64,000 bases of DNA. Source: Collybia mongolica (lineage: Eukaryota; Basidiomycota; Agaricomycetes; Agaricales; Clitocybaceae). The stretch is taken from the NCBI GenBank assembly GCA_013420905.1, contig JAAXNY010000013.1, positions 620,001 to 684,000 of the forward strand. The letters are read 5' to 3'. Below, in pieces: positions 45,809-58,374 of the stretch; the first letter of the stretch is position 1; every line of letters starts with the position of its first letter. The notes under the pieces are model-generated. The model had not been told where the DNA came from. It made no database searches and saw only the letters and a list, made by a program, of their open reading frames with translations. The position numbers were made by a program, and so were the translations under genes.

Positions 45809-46059
45809 AATGATAACCCTGGGGCCAATGCTCCCATACTGTAATCTGTAATCATAGCTTTGTAACTGAGATCATTTGAAGACTTTTCGTCGTGCCCGAG
45901 GTCTTCTGTCGCTATCTCGCGCTCTTCTTCATGCGTGGTCTTTGTCGAAGGGTTTGGTACATACCTTGTATTTGTCTTCAGCTTCGCATCATGGATGATT
46001 TTGCATATCTCGTTAACAAGTTATATTAGAACTAGAGCCCCGTAATCATTGGGCCTCTT

Positions 46060-47413
46060 TTAAGCCAAAGTCTTCCACACACTCTCGGCCACCTCCATCA
46101 TCTTTTCGTTCCATTGGACTCCTCCATTACCCCCTTTCTTTTGGATCTCACTTGAAACCAGAGAATATGGAATCCCTGCATCCCCATTAGTACTCACGCT
46201 TGGTACAAGGGGCAATTCAGCGAGAATATCGACGCCCAGCCTTCCTGCTGTTTTCCGGAAACCGTCGGGTGCTCCGAAAAGATAGTGGGGGGTTGTACAA
46301 GATGGGCAAATGAAGTGGGATTCATTCAAGACAATTCCCGTTATCTAGGAAAAGGGCTATGAAAGGCCAACGCGGAGGATGATATATGGAGCTCGCTTAC
46401 TGGCACGGCAACTTTACGAAGCATGGCAATACCCTTGCGCACATCCGAGAGCGCGACATCTTGCGGGGTAGACACAATCAAGGCCCCTGCTCATAGCCAT
46501 GATTAGTTTGTATAGCAGAACCAAATCGCGCCACACTGACCGTCGACTTTAACAAGCTGGCCGAGTGTGAGGGGCACGTCGCCTGTGCCTGGGGGCATAT
46601 CGATGACCAACACGTCAATTCCAGGCCCGCCTGGGCTTGCCCTCCAGTCAACATCGAATAATAGTTGCTGGACTGCTTTTTGGACCATGAGACCGCGCCA
46701 GACGATTGGTGTGTCGTGTTGCGCGTCTGGATCGTCGGGCGTTTTGGGGAGGAGGTATCCCATGGACATTGAAGGTAGCCCATGGTTGATGAGCGGGCGC
46801 AACGCACCCTCTGCATATGTTAGTAAAATACTGTGAAGTTATAGGTGGCCACACACTTTCTGTCAGCTCGGGTTCCCCGCTATTTTGGAGGCCAACGAGG
46901 GTGGGTACTGAAGGGCCAAATATGTCGAGATCAAGGATCCCGACGCGTAGGCGCCCGGAACCATCGCTTTTTTGGAGATGGGAGAGGCTGAACGCGAGAT
47001 TTACTTTATAAACTCGTTACGTGTGTATCTGCGTTGAGTGGGGAATGACGTACCCGCAATGGTACTCTTTCCGACGCCGCCCTTTCCACTGGCCACAGCT
47101 ATAACTTTCTTCACGTTTGGAATAGGTCTCTTGTCGATTGCTCCGCCCTTTCGCGGCATCGTAGGAGGGGCGCCTTTTCGGGGAAGTCCCTAGAGGTTGT
47201 TACTCTTTTGAAACATGCGGAAAGAAATACGGAGACATACGAGAGGATTTTCATGTTGGGTGACCAAGGAAACACTGAAGAGACGATAGGAAGAATTCTT
47301 TGAGATTGGGCGGGCAAGCCATGGACGTAGGTGATGAGAAAACATACAGAAAGACGCTGACGGTCTAGGCTTTGCAGTAACCGTAATTTGAGTCGGGAGG
47401 TTTTGGAGAACAT
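46060..47413 (-). CDS. IND1: Mitochondrial P-loop Fe-S assembly factor, Ind1/NUBPL family
   Basis: Seven exons on the minus strand: 47,348-47,413, 47,241-47,297, 47,054-47,189, 46,857-47,003, 46,541-46,810, 46,401-46,486 and 46,060-46,344. They total 1,047 nt (348 residues). The first two exons encode an Arg/Ser/Leu-rich presequence without acidic residues, as expected for mitochondrial import. Exon 3 has the deviant Walker [21 protein letters not shown]. Later come [29 protein letters not shown] and [14 protein letters not shown]. Near the C-terminus is the CxxC pair in [14 protein letters not shown] that holds a bridging Fe-S cluster in this family. Ind1/NUBPL delivers Fe-S clusters to respiratory complex I. 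The gene converges on the glutamine synthetase-like gene with about 250 bp between stops. Confidence 0.92.
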
Positions 47414-49451
47414 GCGAATGGGTCTAAGTAAAATGGAATTATGCAACTCAAAAGTGCGTCATGTGACGAAATTAGTTTGGCTCATCCACAGCACCCATGC
47501 AATTTTGAAATTGCGACACGACGAGTGAGTGCGAGCGGCGAATTACATGGAGTAGCCTGGCTTAGCGATATCCGATAAAGGAGGTAGTTATGCTTTGGAC
47601 GCTTCAATGTTTGATGTATACCTTATCACCCAATGCAGAGCTAGCGAACGTTTGAGTGTTCATGGGCAAATTCCGAACAACTGGAAACACTCAAGATCTA
47701 GGATCCGCATTGAAGTGTGGAGAAATAGTTGTTCACTACCTTACCAATCGGCCATACCGAACTACCTACGACACTGTACACACCAAACTGAGCCATCTCA
47801 TAGCGAAAGACACCACAAGACCGAGAATGTTCAGGATCCGGAAGGAATGAATTCGCCTAAACGGCAGCAAGAGTTAACTATGTTCAAACAATTGCAGGTA
47901 CAGAAGAACTGGGAAACCTGCTAGTTGTGGAGGCTACACTTCGGTAAAACCTCACAGCTACAGTTGAGACAGACATCCTTATCTGCGTGGGCGAAACGGT
48001 CTTTAGCTAAGTCATGCAACTGATCACTATAAACGAATGTTTGACTTACGTATCTAGAGGCTGCTCTTGGGGCACGACCTAGCAGCTGTGACTGCGGCTC
48101 CAGACGGGTATCCTGAGTTACAGAACCTGAAAATGGGTTTAGACGGATTTGCAGCAGTCACAGGAATAGGGGAACCGAAGATATCCGGGCCTGTTTGTTC
48201 ATCCAAGTATCATGAGGCAGCCGTCGCTCCAGAGGGCCGCTTTGGACTGGCTGATCAACGTCAAGTCTTAGCGGTACCATAGGCTGATGGCTATTCCAGA
48301 CCTAGAGACTGCAACTGAGTACAGTTCTTTCACCTCCTTCTACAATCTCGTCTGGGAGTTATCACATACCATGGCGTACGTTACAACCCGAGTGGTTTAC
48401 GAAAAGGGCCATGAACCGGGGCCGCACTCAAATCTTGTCTGATGGCAGTTTCTGCAATTCCCAAAGGAACGTTCCCAATATCATGAGATGCAGGGATACA
48501 CCTGTTCCATCCTCAAACAAGCTGGTCGAGCGAGGGGCGATTTCCCAGTGCCTGAAAATATATTAATCCCTTGCTTCCCAATCGCTGTCAAGAAGGCGCC
48601 GCCGAACCTCATTTTGCACCGTGAAAACCGCGCCAGCGATTGGCGTTGTGTTGCGTGTGGTGCCGTGTGGCGGTTGCCAGGAACTTTAGGGATAATAGAC
48701 ATATCATATTGGCTTCGAAGGCAGCCAAGCCCATCGACATCGGCATTGATTAGCGCGCAACGGTCCGCAGGTGGATTTGTGATAAGACCCTGATACGCCG
48801 CGGCCTTTATCATTGGATTCATGTCCTCCGCCTTTTGGCGGCCGGCGACATGGGGTTACTGAGGTATGAGAGGCCGAATACGCTGGGATTGAGGATCATA
48901 ATTCATGACAGACGCACGCATATATCTGGGGTTTCGAGGAGAAATTTAGGAGTTACTTCTACAGTCATAATGGGGGTATGCGGCTAAATGGTTAATTGAC
49001 TTGTGCCTGGAAAACCTGTGACAAGGCGTGACCGATCGCGACGTTGAGCGTGAAGGTGGAAGGCACATGGCTCTTGACTCTCTTCCGAAAGGGTATCCGC
49101 GTCTTTCCAATTCCTCGATCCTTTGCAAACGCTCTTGTCTCGTCAGAATTCAATTCTATCCAGAGTAAAGACAGCCCTAGTTATGGATTCACTACCTGTC
49201 ATTTGCTATGCTTTTGAAAGTTAGTTCGAAGTTAGCCCGCTCTTCGCCGCATGCCGTCCCTCGCCGCTCGCCGATCCCCATCTCGCAAATACTCTCATCA
49301 AACGGTTTCTCGCATGCTTCTCACAAAGATCACGGAATCTTTAAAATGTGGACCATACGGGATCTCATCACATCGACTTATTGTGATGCCTAGGGTGTTA
49401 TAAGACGCGTCTTCGCTCCCCTATCCTGTCATTTTCTTTTCCGCCTCCCCA
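47414..49451. other. Intergenic; only weak open frames
   Basis: Two plus-strand stretches (47,595-47,924 and 48,067-48,282) and one stretch open on both strands at 48,481-48,822 lack recognisable domains. The 48,067-48,282 frame has repeated AAVTAAPDG/AAVAPEG-like words, which might be a decayed repeat protein, but this is too weak to call. Confidence 0.4.
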
Positions 49452-52400
49452 ATGGCTCTTCGTAGCCAATTGCTATCAGCGCTGTGTCTGCTGCTGGTCT
49501 CTGTCCAGCTGCGGGCTGCATTGGTTGATTTGACCCATGCAAATCGTCGAGGTCCTATTCATGGCTTGCCTGGTATGTCCATTTCGGACCCGGACTCTGC
49601 TGATCCTGGCTCACCCATAAATTCCAGACTGGTCCAAGGCTGGTTTCGAAGGCGGGAACGCTCTGCCTACTGACGCCAAAGTCGGCTTTACTTTGACCGC
49701 GGCTGAATTGGCTTCCCAATACGGTGTTCACGCCAACGATGGGCTCGTTATTTCTCTTCATATTCTCTCAAATACAAAACTCACTTCGAATGTTCAGACA
49801 AGACGACACTGCTGGACTCCAAGCCGCCATTACTGCCATGGCATCCCAGTCAGTTGGTGAAGGAATGTATAGACTTATTCAGCTCCCCGCTGGTATAGCC
49901 TTTTCCCCCATTTTCTTTCGAGTTTGAGTTTCTGAGTATATACAGGTACCATCAATCTGTCCTACATGATCTACGTCGACACAAGCTATCTCATAATTCG
50001 CGGTGCCGGATCCAACCCTAGCACAGGAACACAAATCGTGTTCGTTCCGGACGCTGACACGCGCTATGATACGATCATCAACGATCGGGTGGGTTTGTTT
50101 CGTCCAAAGATGGCAGAAGATTATCGTGACAAGCGTTTACTGTAGTGGGACCTTGACAACATGAAATATAGTTGGAACTACCGTGACGAGCAAGAGCAGG
50201 TTCAAGTCACTGGCACGGCAGTTGGGGGATGGCTTTGGCCTGGTCGCAGCGTCTTCAGAATTGGGAGTAGCAAGGTTGCCGGAAAATTCCTGCGCCCCCA
50301 TGATGAAGCTCCCAGAAACCGCCAAGAGTTGTTCAAGGGTTCCGTCAACTACCACTGGCGCTCTGATTGGAAGGATCTCAAAGGTATGTCTCCATGGCCC
50401 ACCTTTCCGTGCCGGTGAACACGAACTTTTTAGGCTGGATGGTGTCACAGGAACATCTGAAGGCCGGAACCATGGGTGGATCCGGTCTCTTCGTGAACAT
50501 CACCGAGACGAAATGGATAACCTCAGCAGATGTAGAATCGAACGATATATGGATTGGTGATCTTTTTCGGGCCTTGCATTATTGATGAAGCTTATCTGAG
50601 CCTAGCCTCTCCGGTCAAGAAAAATGATTTCCTTCACTGGGGTGTTGAGGTGCGCCAGCAGATGTATTTTGCCAGGTTTCGTGCTTGACATTACCTGTAG
50701 ACCCCAGAGTGGTTTGTGAACTCGTATATGTTCCAGGTGGATACACAGTGTGTTAAGGTGCCTGACACCATGTTAATATTATTTTGCAGGATTGGCGTAT
50801 CCGAACAGGTGTCGAAACTGATGGAGATGGTCTCCTGTGGCACCTTGACGCTCCCCTTCGCTTCGATGTGCACAAGTCGTCGATTGGCGACGGTTCGGAG
50901 CCTCTGGAAGACACAGAGATCTACGCCAAAGCTATGCCGATTGCGCATGTCGTTCATCACGTAGGAATTGAGGTGCGAACCTTCCGCGTCTGCCATTACT
51001 CCTGAGGCCTGAATCATGAACTGTTCTTTAGGATTTATATATTACTCAACCCATTGAGGGGCTGAACCCCAATGATGGTAGGAATTGGCGTTTATATGCC
51101 TGCTCTCACACTCACTCCTATGCAGCTCAACGCAATTACGGTAACATGGCACCGGAGCAGGCGATGCATGGGATTGTGTTCCGTTTCGCGCGAGACTCTT
51201 GGGTCCAACGCATCCAAACCTTTATGACAGGCTCTCATCCGGTTCGTTCTTTCTGATTTGTTTATGCATTCACTTACGTGTTTAATAAAGATTGCCACTG
51301 AGGGTGCGAAGAACATTCAGATCCAAGATAACTATTTTGATGGTAAGTAAGGTCCATGCCATAGTTATCCTTGTGCTGACGTGGGACTCGTCAGGTTCTT
51401 GGAATAAGGTCCGTGTGTACTCTTCCCATATTTTGTTTTGGGCATAGTTTGATGGACCTCTTGTGTATAGGGCAAAGGTGACATTCACTCGTTCGTCTAT
51501 TTATGGGGTATTCTAACTCCATCGCAGGTGGTAACGGTTACCTCAGAGGTTCCCGAGTTTGGGACAGTCTGTATTACAACAATACGTTGCGCAACCTCCG
51601 ACACATCAGTCCGCCCCTCCTTTCATTTGAAATTCTTCAGCTGACTTTCGTTCCAGCGATGCAGTGGTCGTCTATGGGGAACGTAGTCATTTTGAACAAC
51701 ATGACGTGAGTTACAGTATTTATGAAAAAAATCACGACCTCACATTGAGGTCGCCATGATAGCAACGATATGAACGTATGTACCCACGCCGGTTGTCTTT
51801 TATTTAAACACAAATTATTCTCTAGTTGCATGGAGGTTATGAGCAACAGAATCTTTTCGAGCTGAACTTCGTCAGCGTCCCATTTTCTCACCGATCCGGA
51901 TCGTGTCCCTCGTGCGGTGGCGAATCTGGAGACCAGGAACGTAAGTGATCCATCTCAACCATTTGCTCTGTACCATGACGCTGAACCAATCCATCTAGCT
52001 GGCACGTAAGTTCTTTTCCCCTGTATTGATGATGCACAATTGACTCTGTGAAAGATGGTTCCCCATCTGGTGGTATGTTTTGGTGCAACTACCACCACGA
52101 CGGTATCTGACTTTTCAACAGGGCAGCTGGCGAGAAGGCTTCTAAATGGTCGGGCGCCTCGGGTCCTCAGTAAGATTCAACTCAGTCTTTTTAGCCTCAG
52201 TGTCTGAACGTCCGCAGAAATGTCTTCTACCGCAACTACATGATCAAGCAAATCACAGACGGTGCTGAATACTCTGATTATACTCCTGTGAGCGCTAGGT
52301 CATGACATCGCCTTGTGGTCACCGTTTACATTTTTTTGTGGAAACAGTACTTCTCCAGGGATGGCAGCCGCTCGAGCAAGATCTGGCAACTCGGTCTTGA

Positions 52401-52650
52401 TGGTAGCAACAGCTTTACTGGGACACGCTACGTGCACCTGGGCACAGCTGATGGCCTCTTAAAGGATTGGGTCTTCCAAGAGCAGACTGACTGGTCCCTG
52501 GGTCCAAACACCGGCGGCAACTCCTTCATCAATGACGTTCATACATCGTAAGAATGCTCCTTCGTCCGTGGCCCGAGGTCGCAGCACTCATCATGACCAC
52601 AGCATATTTCTCAAGGACGTTTCCGCTGCCAAGGGCACTATTGTCGAATT
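49452..52650 (+). CDS. Secreted right-handed beta-helix module (pectate-lyase-like fold)
   Basis: The start ATG at 49,452 opens a signal peptide (hydrophobic LLSALCLLLVSVQL, Ala-rich end). More than ten exons with introns of about 50 nt follow. Recognisable stretches are DWSKAGFEGGNALPTDAKV, LIQLPAGTINLSYMIYVDT, GGWLWPGRSVFRIG, NYGNMAPEQAMHGIVFRFA, the GGNGYLRGSRVWDSLYYNNT block, TFQWSSMGNVVILNN and WWAAGEKASKWSGASGPQNV. They are arranged as in large secreted proteins of the pectate-lyase superfamily fold found in fungi and bacteria. Enzymatic activity of that group is not established. The junction near 49,735-49,800 is unclear in phase. The last exon continues in frame into the GH18 module, and no stop separates them, so this is probably the N-terminal part of one protein. 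Confidence 0.7.
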
Positions 52651-55600
52651 CTCCTCTATCAAGGGCAATGACTTTTGCAGAGGCGATGTCAAGCCTTCGG
52701 TAATCGGTTACTACATGGGCTCGTCAGTTGCAATCGCTCGCAGACACAAAGGGTATGAGTATTGACGTTGTCGTATTAGCTCTGCCGGACGAACTGCATG
52801 TCAGCCTTTCCCGCCCAGCGCCATTGATTCTACGCGCTTTACTCACATAGTGGTATGCCCAACTTTTTCACCATTCAATGCCTTGTTCACGGTCGCCTTT
52901 CTAGTATGCTTATGCAATACTTGGAGCTGATGGGACAGTCACCATTCCCGCGGACCAAATCCAAGTTTTGCAAGGCATCGCGGCCCTTAAGGCTGACGAC
53001 ACTAATCTAAAGGTTTCGATAGCTAGTATGTAGTTCAATTAAACGAGCACGACCGCCCACTTATATTCCACAGTCGGCGGTTGGGGTCTCGGTGCTGATC
53101 CAACCAACCTGAGGACGGTCGCTACCAATGGCACTTTCCGCAAACGCGTTGGCACCACGGTGGCAGCTCTGCTCCGCACGTACGTCGTTGATGCCATCAC
53201 CTTTCCGTAGATCAATGACGTCTCTTATAGATATGGCATCGATGGATTGAACATTGAATGGTGGTCGACGGTTTCTGCTAGTCAATTTAAGTAGGGTTCC
53301 AAGGATTGAACGAAGGATTATGAACTGATATGTTATGCAGCACTCTTATCAAGGAAATCCTCCTTGGATTCACCTCCGGACAGACTCTCTCCATCTCAAC
53401 CTCCCACGTATTCTGGTCAAGTTCGGGGATCAACGTAGTCGCTGCAGAAATAGGCCAAAACGTTGACTTTGCGACTGTGATATCCCACGATATTCCAGGA
53501 GATGTGAGGTTTCAGTTAGAAGAATGCCTTGTCTGCAGAGTTACTCACCTCGTCCAGGTTTTGCAAAGAATCAACGAAGAACCCAGTTTCCAAGATGTTG
53601 TTGATCGTGCTCACAAGAATGGCTTCCCGCGTGGAAAGCTGTCCATGGGTATCCCCTTCTACGCGAGGCGAGATTCCTTTTCTCTTCACACTACCTCCAC
53701 AACTGACAGACGTGCAGGGCTCGAAAACTCTCCGATACTTCTTGCACCGATGATGGCTGTGCCCTTAATGCTGGGTTGGGTACTACGTCCGAATGCATTG
53801 CGGCCGGGGCATTAGGCCAAGGCACTTACCCATACTTCAGTGTTGATCAGTTCCAAACAGGTTCGAGTGATATGGACCCGGATGCCGATATGGGAGAGCA
53901 ACCATTTTCTTTCGATGACGGCCGTTACGTGACAAGCTTCGGAGACATATTGGTTTATGACACACCGAAGACATTGATTAGGAAAGCCCGGTCTGCAACG
54001 CTGCTCTGTATGCATGGTCTGAGCGCGTTTTCGTTGGACCAGGCAAGTTCCAGACCAGTTCCAGGCGGAGTTGTATTAACACATATTCAGGATACAAGGG
54101 ACTTTGACCTCACCAACGCCCTGTGGAGTGCAGATGGTCTGGTTCCTACGGCTGAGGAGATAGTCGCGACTCTCGTCGGCGAACCACTCACCCCAGAAGG
54201 CTACGTCAGCGAACTTTTCTGGGTGCGTCTCGCGTTTGATTTGGGTCTACGGGAAATGACGGTTTCTACAGGAAGACATGAGCCTTCAGCTGATTGAGAA
54301 TTACAGCAACTTGCCGCTGGTCACGCTCTATCGTGTCTTCTTACTTATTGCCGTACGCGCCCTCGATGCTGTAGCGAATTCGCTCCGAGAATTTCTATAC
54401 TTCTCTGACTTCAATGAGGACTCTTTCAAACTTTACAAGGTTTGCCCTCTTATACCCTCAGAGACTTATGCACTCATTTGGCGCAGAAATGGGAAACAAA
54501 GGCAATGAACTGGGCTCTTGCCAATGCGACTGCGGCAGGAAATGATTACTGGCAATGTTCAGCTGATGGATCGTCCTACCTGCATGACACCTGCCCAGGG
54601 CCTTTTAACAAAGGTGGTGTCCCTCAAGGCCACGGCGACGATGGTTAGTAAATGCACACATATATGAGCAACTTCTCACTTAGACTGGCAGTATACTGGA
54701 GGTTAATCGACAATGATGGGTTCACGTCATATATGTCAAGCGAAATAGGGATTGACACTTCCGTTCTCACCGTGCAAAATATCTACGTCGGTCGCAACTG
54801 TGAGAACTTTTCCGCTACCCATTAGGGCGACGTTTCATCTTACCCTTTGTAGCTCAATATTGTGGTATCTTTGGGCGTCGAAAACAGCCACGAGATGTCA
54901 TTCCTCGTCTCCCAGCAGAGGATGACGGCACTGGGAGGATTCGGAAAGGAGCACCTCTCCACGCCACACGTCGCCATCGTCGCGCTGCGTCTCGTCGGCA
55001 CCATAATGGTGGGCTTCCAGACTATGACCCCGCAGATAACGAGGAAGGCTTCAGTCCTTACGACCCCGATGAGGGTTGTCGAACTGAATGGCATGATCTA
55101 CTCCTCATAAATGAGGATTTCTTCCCAAACGTTCGACTTGCCATTGGTACGCTTACACTCCTCACTGTTTCTGGTCGTCTAACACCATTACAGAGGCATA
55201 TCTGGAACAATATGAATCTTTTAAGCAGACTGCTGTATGCAAGTGTTGCTTGAACGGATTAACATATCACTGAATTTTTTGAACAGATCCAGGCATCCAC
55301 AGCCAATACAAATGATGCGAGTGAGATGATGAACCTGAGCAACATGGTGTATACCGCATTGACAATTCTGGTATGAGCTTCTTTTAATCCCCGGCCATGC
55401 TACTCACCAAGTTAGGTCTCTGGAAATGACACCCTTGGTTCAGCTATGGTATGTTTTTTCCAATTGCTTAAAGAGATGATTTTAACATGTAGAACAGGAT
55501 TACAGTATGTCGTTTCTCTTTGTCATTTGAGTGTATCTGAGACTTTGTAGTCGAACAAGTCCGGCTGGACAAGGAATTACAGGAGAACTATGATGCGCTT

Positions 55601-57972
55601 GAAGGTACTCCATACCCGGTCTGCGTGTCTCGCAGACTGAATAAATGAACATTGATAGAACAAGCCCGCAAAGCTGCGATCCAGTTTATTATTGACATCA
55701 TTTTGACCCTTCTCAGGCGGGTCATAACCATCTACGACCGTCATTATTGGGCTGACATACAGTTCCCCTAGTTTTGTCCCTTTCGCTGGAGAAGCCTCGA
55801 TTGCAGCCAATGCTGCGCGCGCTGCTGCCACTATCTTCAAGGCGGCCCGAGTTACTCGTTTTGTTGGTCGCGGTCTTGATAAAGTGGCCGATTTCGTCGG
55901 TGATGTCAAGTAAAAAACCCTTCCTTGACCTCACTCTATATGGCTCACCTCTAGATAGGAAGATCCGAAGTGCCGATGAGGTTCTCAGTGACACTGCGCG
56001 TGTGGGGCGAGGAAAAATTGGAAGGTCTCTGGACAAAGCTCAAGAGAATTCTTTCCAATGCGAGTAGGTCCTTGTCCTTTATTCCGCGAGTCATGTTTAT
56101 TAATCCATATTGCTTAGGGGCTCTGATTATGTTGGTTTGTTTTTGGACTTCGCTGACTTAGCGTCCACATTTGTCCCTACAAGTGTTGTACGCCGAGAGA
56201 CACCTATCCCTTCAACCCTCCACACTCGCAGCCTGGATCTTCCAGGTAGCATCGATCCCATGCCACTTGAAAACATGACCCAGAACGATGTTTCATCGCA
56301 CATACATCAGCTAGAACCTCGAGTAGCAAAAATAATTTCGGACAAATCTCCATATGACTCAGAGGCAAGGTGTATCTTTTTGGAGGTTAGTCAATTGGAC
56401 TCTCCCTCCCACCAGCGATTGAAAGGTGCATTGCAATGTAGGGCGTGCTTTCGCCGGATAACCTAAAAGATGACGCGGTGTACAAGAAGAATTGCTACGA
56501 GGCGATGGCTGATGGTAGTACTACTGACCACTATTCTTTCCAATATTTTGACTACGATGTTATCATACCGGACCCGGAGAAGCCGGATAAGAAGGAACGC
56601 CACGCAACTTCCGATCTTAAGACCACAACCTATGACAAGTGCCGACCCAAGAAGGATACCAGCAAGGATTACACCAAAGTCGATGTAAATTACAGAAAGG
56701 GTAAATCGACGCGTCCGGACACCCTTCCTAAAGATCCTGCAGATTGTATGTCGTTAATTTCAGATCTACTCTCTATGTATGACTAATTTGCACGTTGCAG
56801 GCGAAGTAAATCTTTTCTGAGTTATTCATTGCGCTGACTAACATCTCATATCTTCCAGTGTGACCACTTGCTAGGTTCGTTAATTATCCGAACGATGTCT
56901 CCCGTTGTATCGCTGATTTGTTTCTACTAGAGGGCCAGGAGGTAGGCCGCTTGTTCAAGGCATCCTACAATCGCTAGACCGTCATTTAGCTTAGGAATAA
57001 CTTGCTTCTGCGAAAAGACAATATCAATGGCCCACAGCCGCAGAAATTGAAAGATATGGCTATTGTATGAGGGATTGTATATGGCTTTTACGTTCACACT
57101 TCTCATTAAACATGCTAGGAACTCTGCAAGGACCCAGCCTACCCACAGCTCTTACAAGATCTTGTTGACAAGCTCAACGCTCCTGACAGCAAGTTCGTTT
57201 ATTTGTTAGGATGGAGAGTGTGCTCACGTATAATTTCAGATATGCGCGGCCTGTTTGGGCCAGCGAGTATGATTCTCCATCTCTCTCTCCAATATTATCT
57301 GACGTTTTTCTTTGGCAGACGGCTCGAAGGCTAGCTACTTTACGGGTACTTGGAATGGCGACATTAGCCAGGATGCGGGTGCAGGAAAACAAATGAAGGA
57401 GGCTTATGATGGTGCGGATACCACCGATTCGCAGCTCAAGTATTATCGCCTCAGAGCAGACATCGTCCGTAAGTGTACATTGGCGATACACATAGACAGC
57501 TGTTAAATATTTCCCAGGTAAACATATCGAAGATAATACAGGCAGACGGACCACAGTAGCAAAGTCCTTCGCTACTCCTATGACTACATTCCGCGACAAG
57601 CTTCCGGATGAATTAAAGACTGAGTTCGATAAACGTGAGTTGTTCGCAATCCAGACATATATATCATAGATCGAGTGCATGTTCACAGAGAATTTCGCTC
57701 TTCGTCTGGAGGTATGTGACTAAACTTGACGATCAAAACCGCGTTCTTACGGTATGCAGACAAACGTCAAATTTGGGCAAGACCGCTACCTGAATCAAGT
57801 CGACAAAATAAAGGGTACAAAAACCACTGCCGCGGGCAGCAAAGGCAGCACTAAGGATGCACCTGTCGACGGGAATAAGCGTTCGGGATCTCACCTCCAG
57901 AGTTGCAAATCGAAGGTGGCCAACACTGGGGTTGGCAAAGTGAGTAACTCCGCATTGTCGGCACGAAGATGA
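52651..57972 (+). CDS. GH18 chitinase-like module with killer-toxin-like C-terminal extension; degenerate catalytic motif
   Basis: The module begins in the same exon as the end of the beta-helix (GDVKPSVIGYYMG). After an intron with donor GTCAGT it reads ACQPFPPSAIDSTRFTHIVY, then VSIAIGGWGLG, the barrel motif region YGIDGLNIEWW (53,231-53,262), RGKLSMGIPFYAR, and a typical GH18 end near 54,040 (LSAFSLDQ). The position equivalent to the catalytic Glu is Trp. A long extension follows across about 20 short exons: a Trp/Cys-rich part near 54,500-54,640, an amphipathic hydrophobic segment near 55,680-55,900 (IQFIIDIILTLL, then FVPFAGEAS), a charged part near 56,450-56,750, and a CDHLL word at 56,859. 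This arrangement resembles fungal killer-toxin-like chitinases (subgroup C). The stop is at 57,970. Some junctions, for example at 53,500-53,760, are uncertain. Confidence 0.6.
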
Positions 57973-58374
57973 GCCTTCATCGTTCCCGTTCAAATTCGTC
58001 ATTCCTTCATCCCTTATAAACGATATCTATACCCTCCCCATTGGGTTCGCCTTTAAACATTACATTCACATTCTTTTCGTTGACAATTTCCTCATCAAAA
58101 TGATACCATTCTTTTTCACAGTCGTTTTTTTCACGCTGTACGTAGAACTTTCTCGTTTCAGAAAACAATCTTTTACCCTGTTAGTTTTGTTCGTAGGACA
58201 TGAGATATATATGGCTAATTAAATCGGCACAAATCCACGGTGCGTCGACCGGGGGTATGTCACGGTAAACGTAGTCCATCTCAATACCGTGTGTGCCCCT
58301 GTGAAATTTCCAAAGGAACTGAACTATTGGGCAGGCGTGGCTCTAAAGTACCCAAGGATCCGAATTGAACGATT
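57973..58374. other. Intergenic between convergent genes
   Basis: T-rich sequence downstream of the GH18-containing gene and of the minus-strand LRR gene. No gene is seen. Confidence 0.45.

Noticed and set aside
48481..48822. Open frames on both strands as a small gene
   Set aside because: Neither strand has recognisable motifs or clear splice structure; GC-rich sequence readily leaves both strands open.
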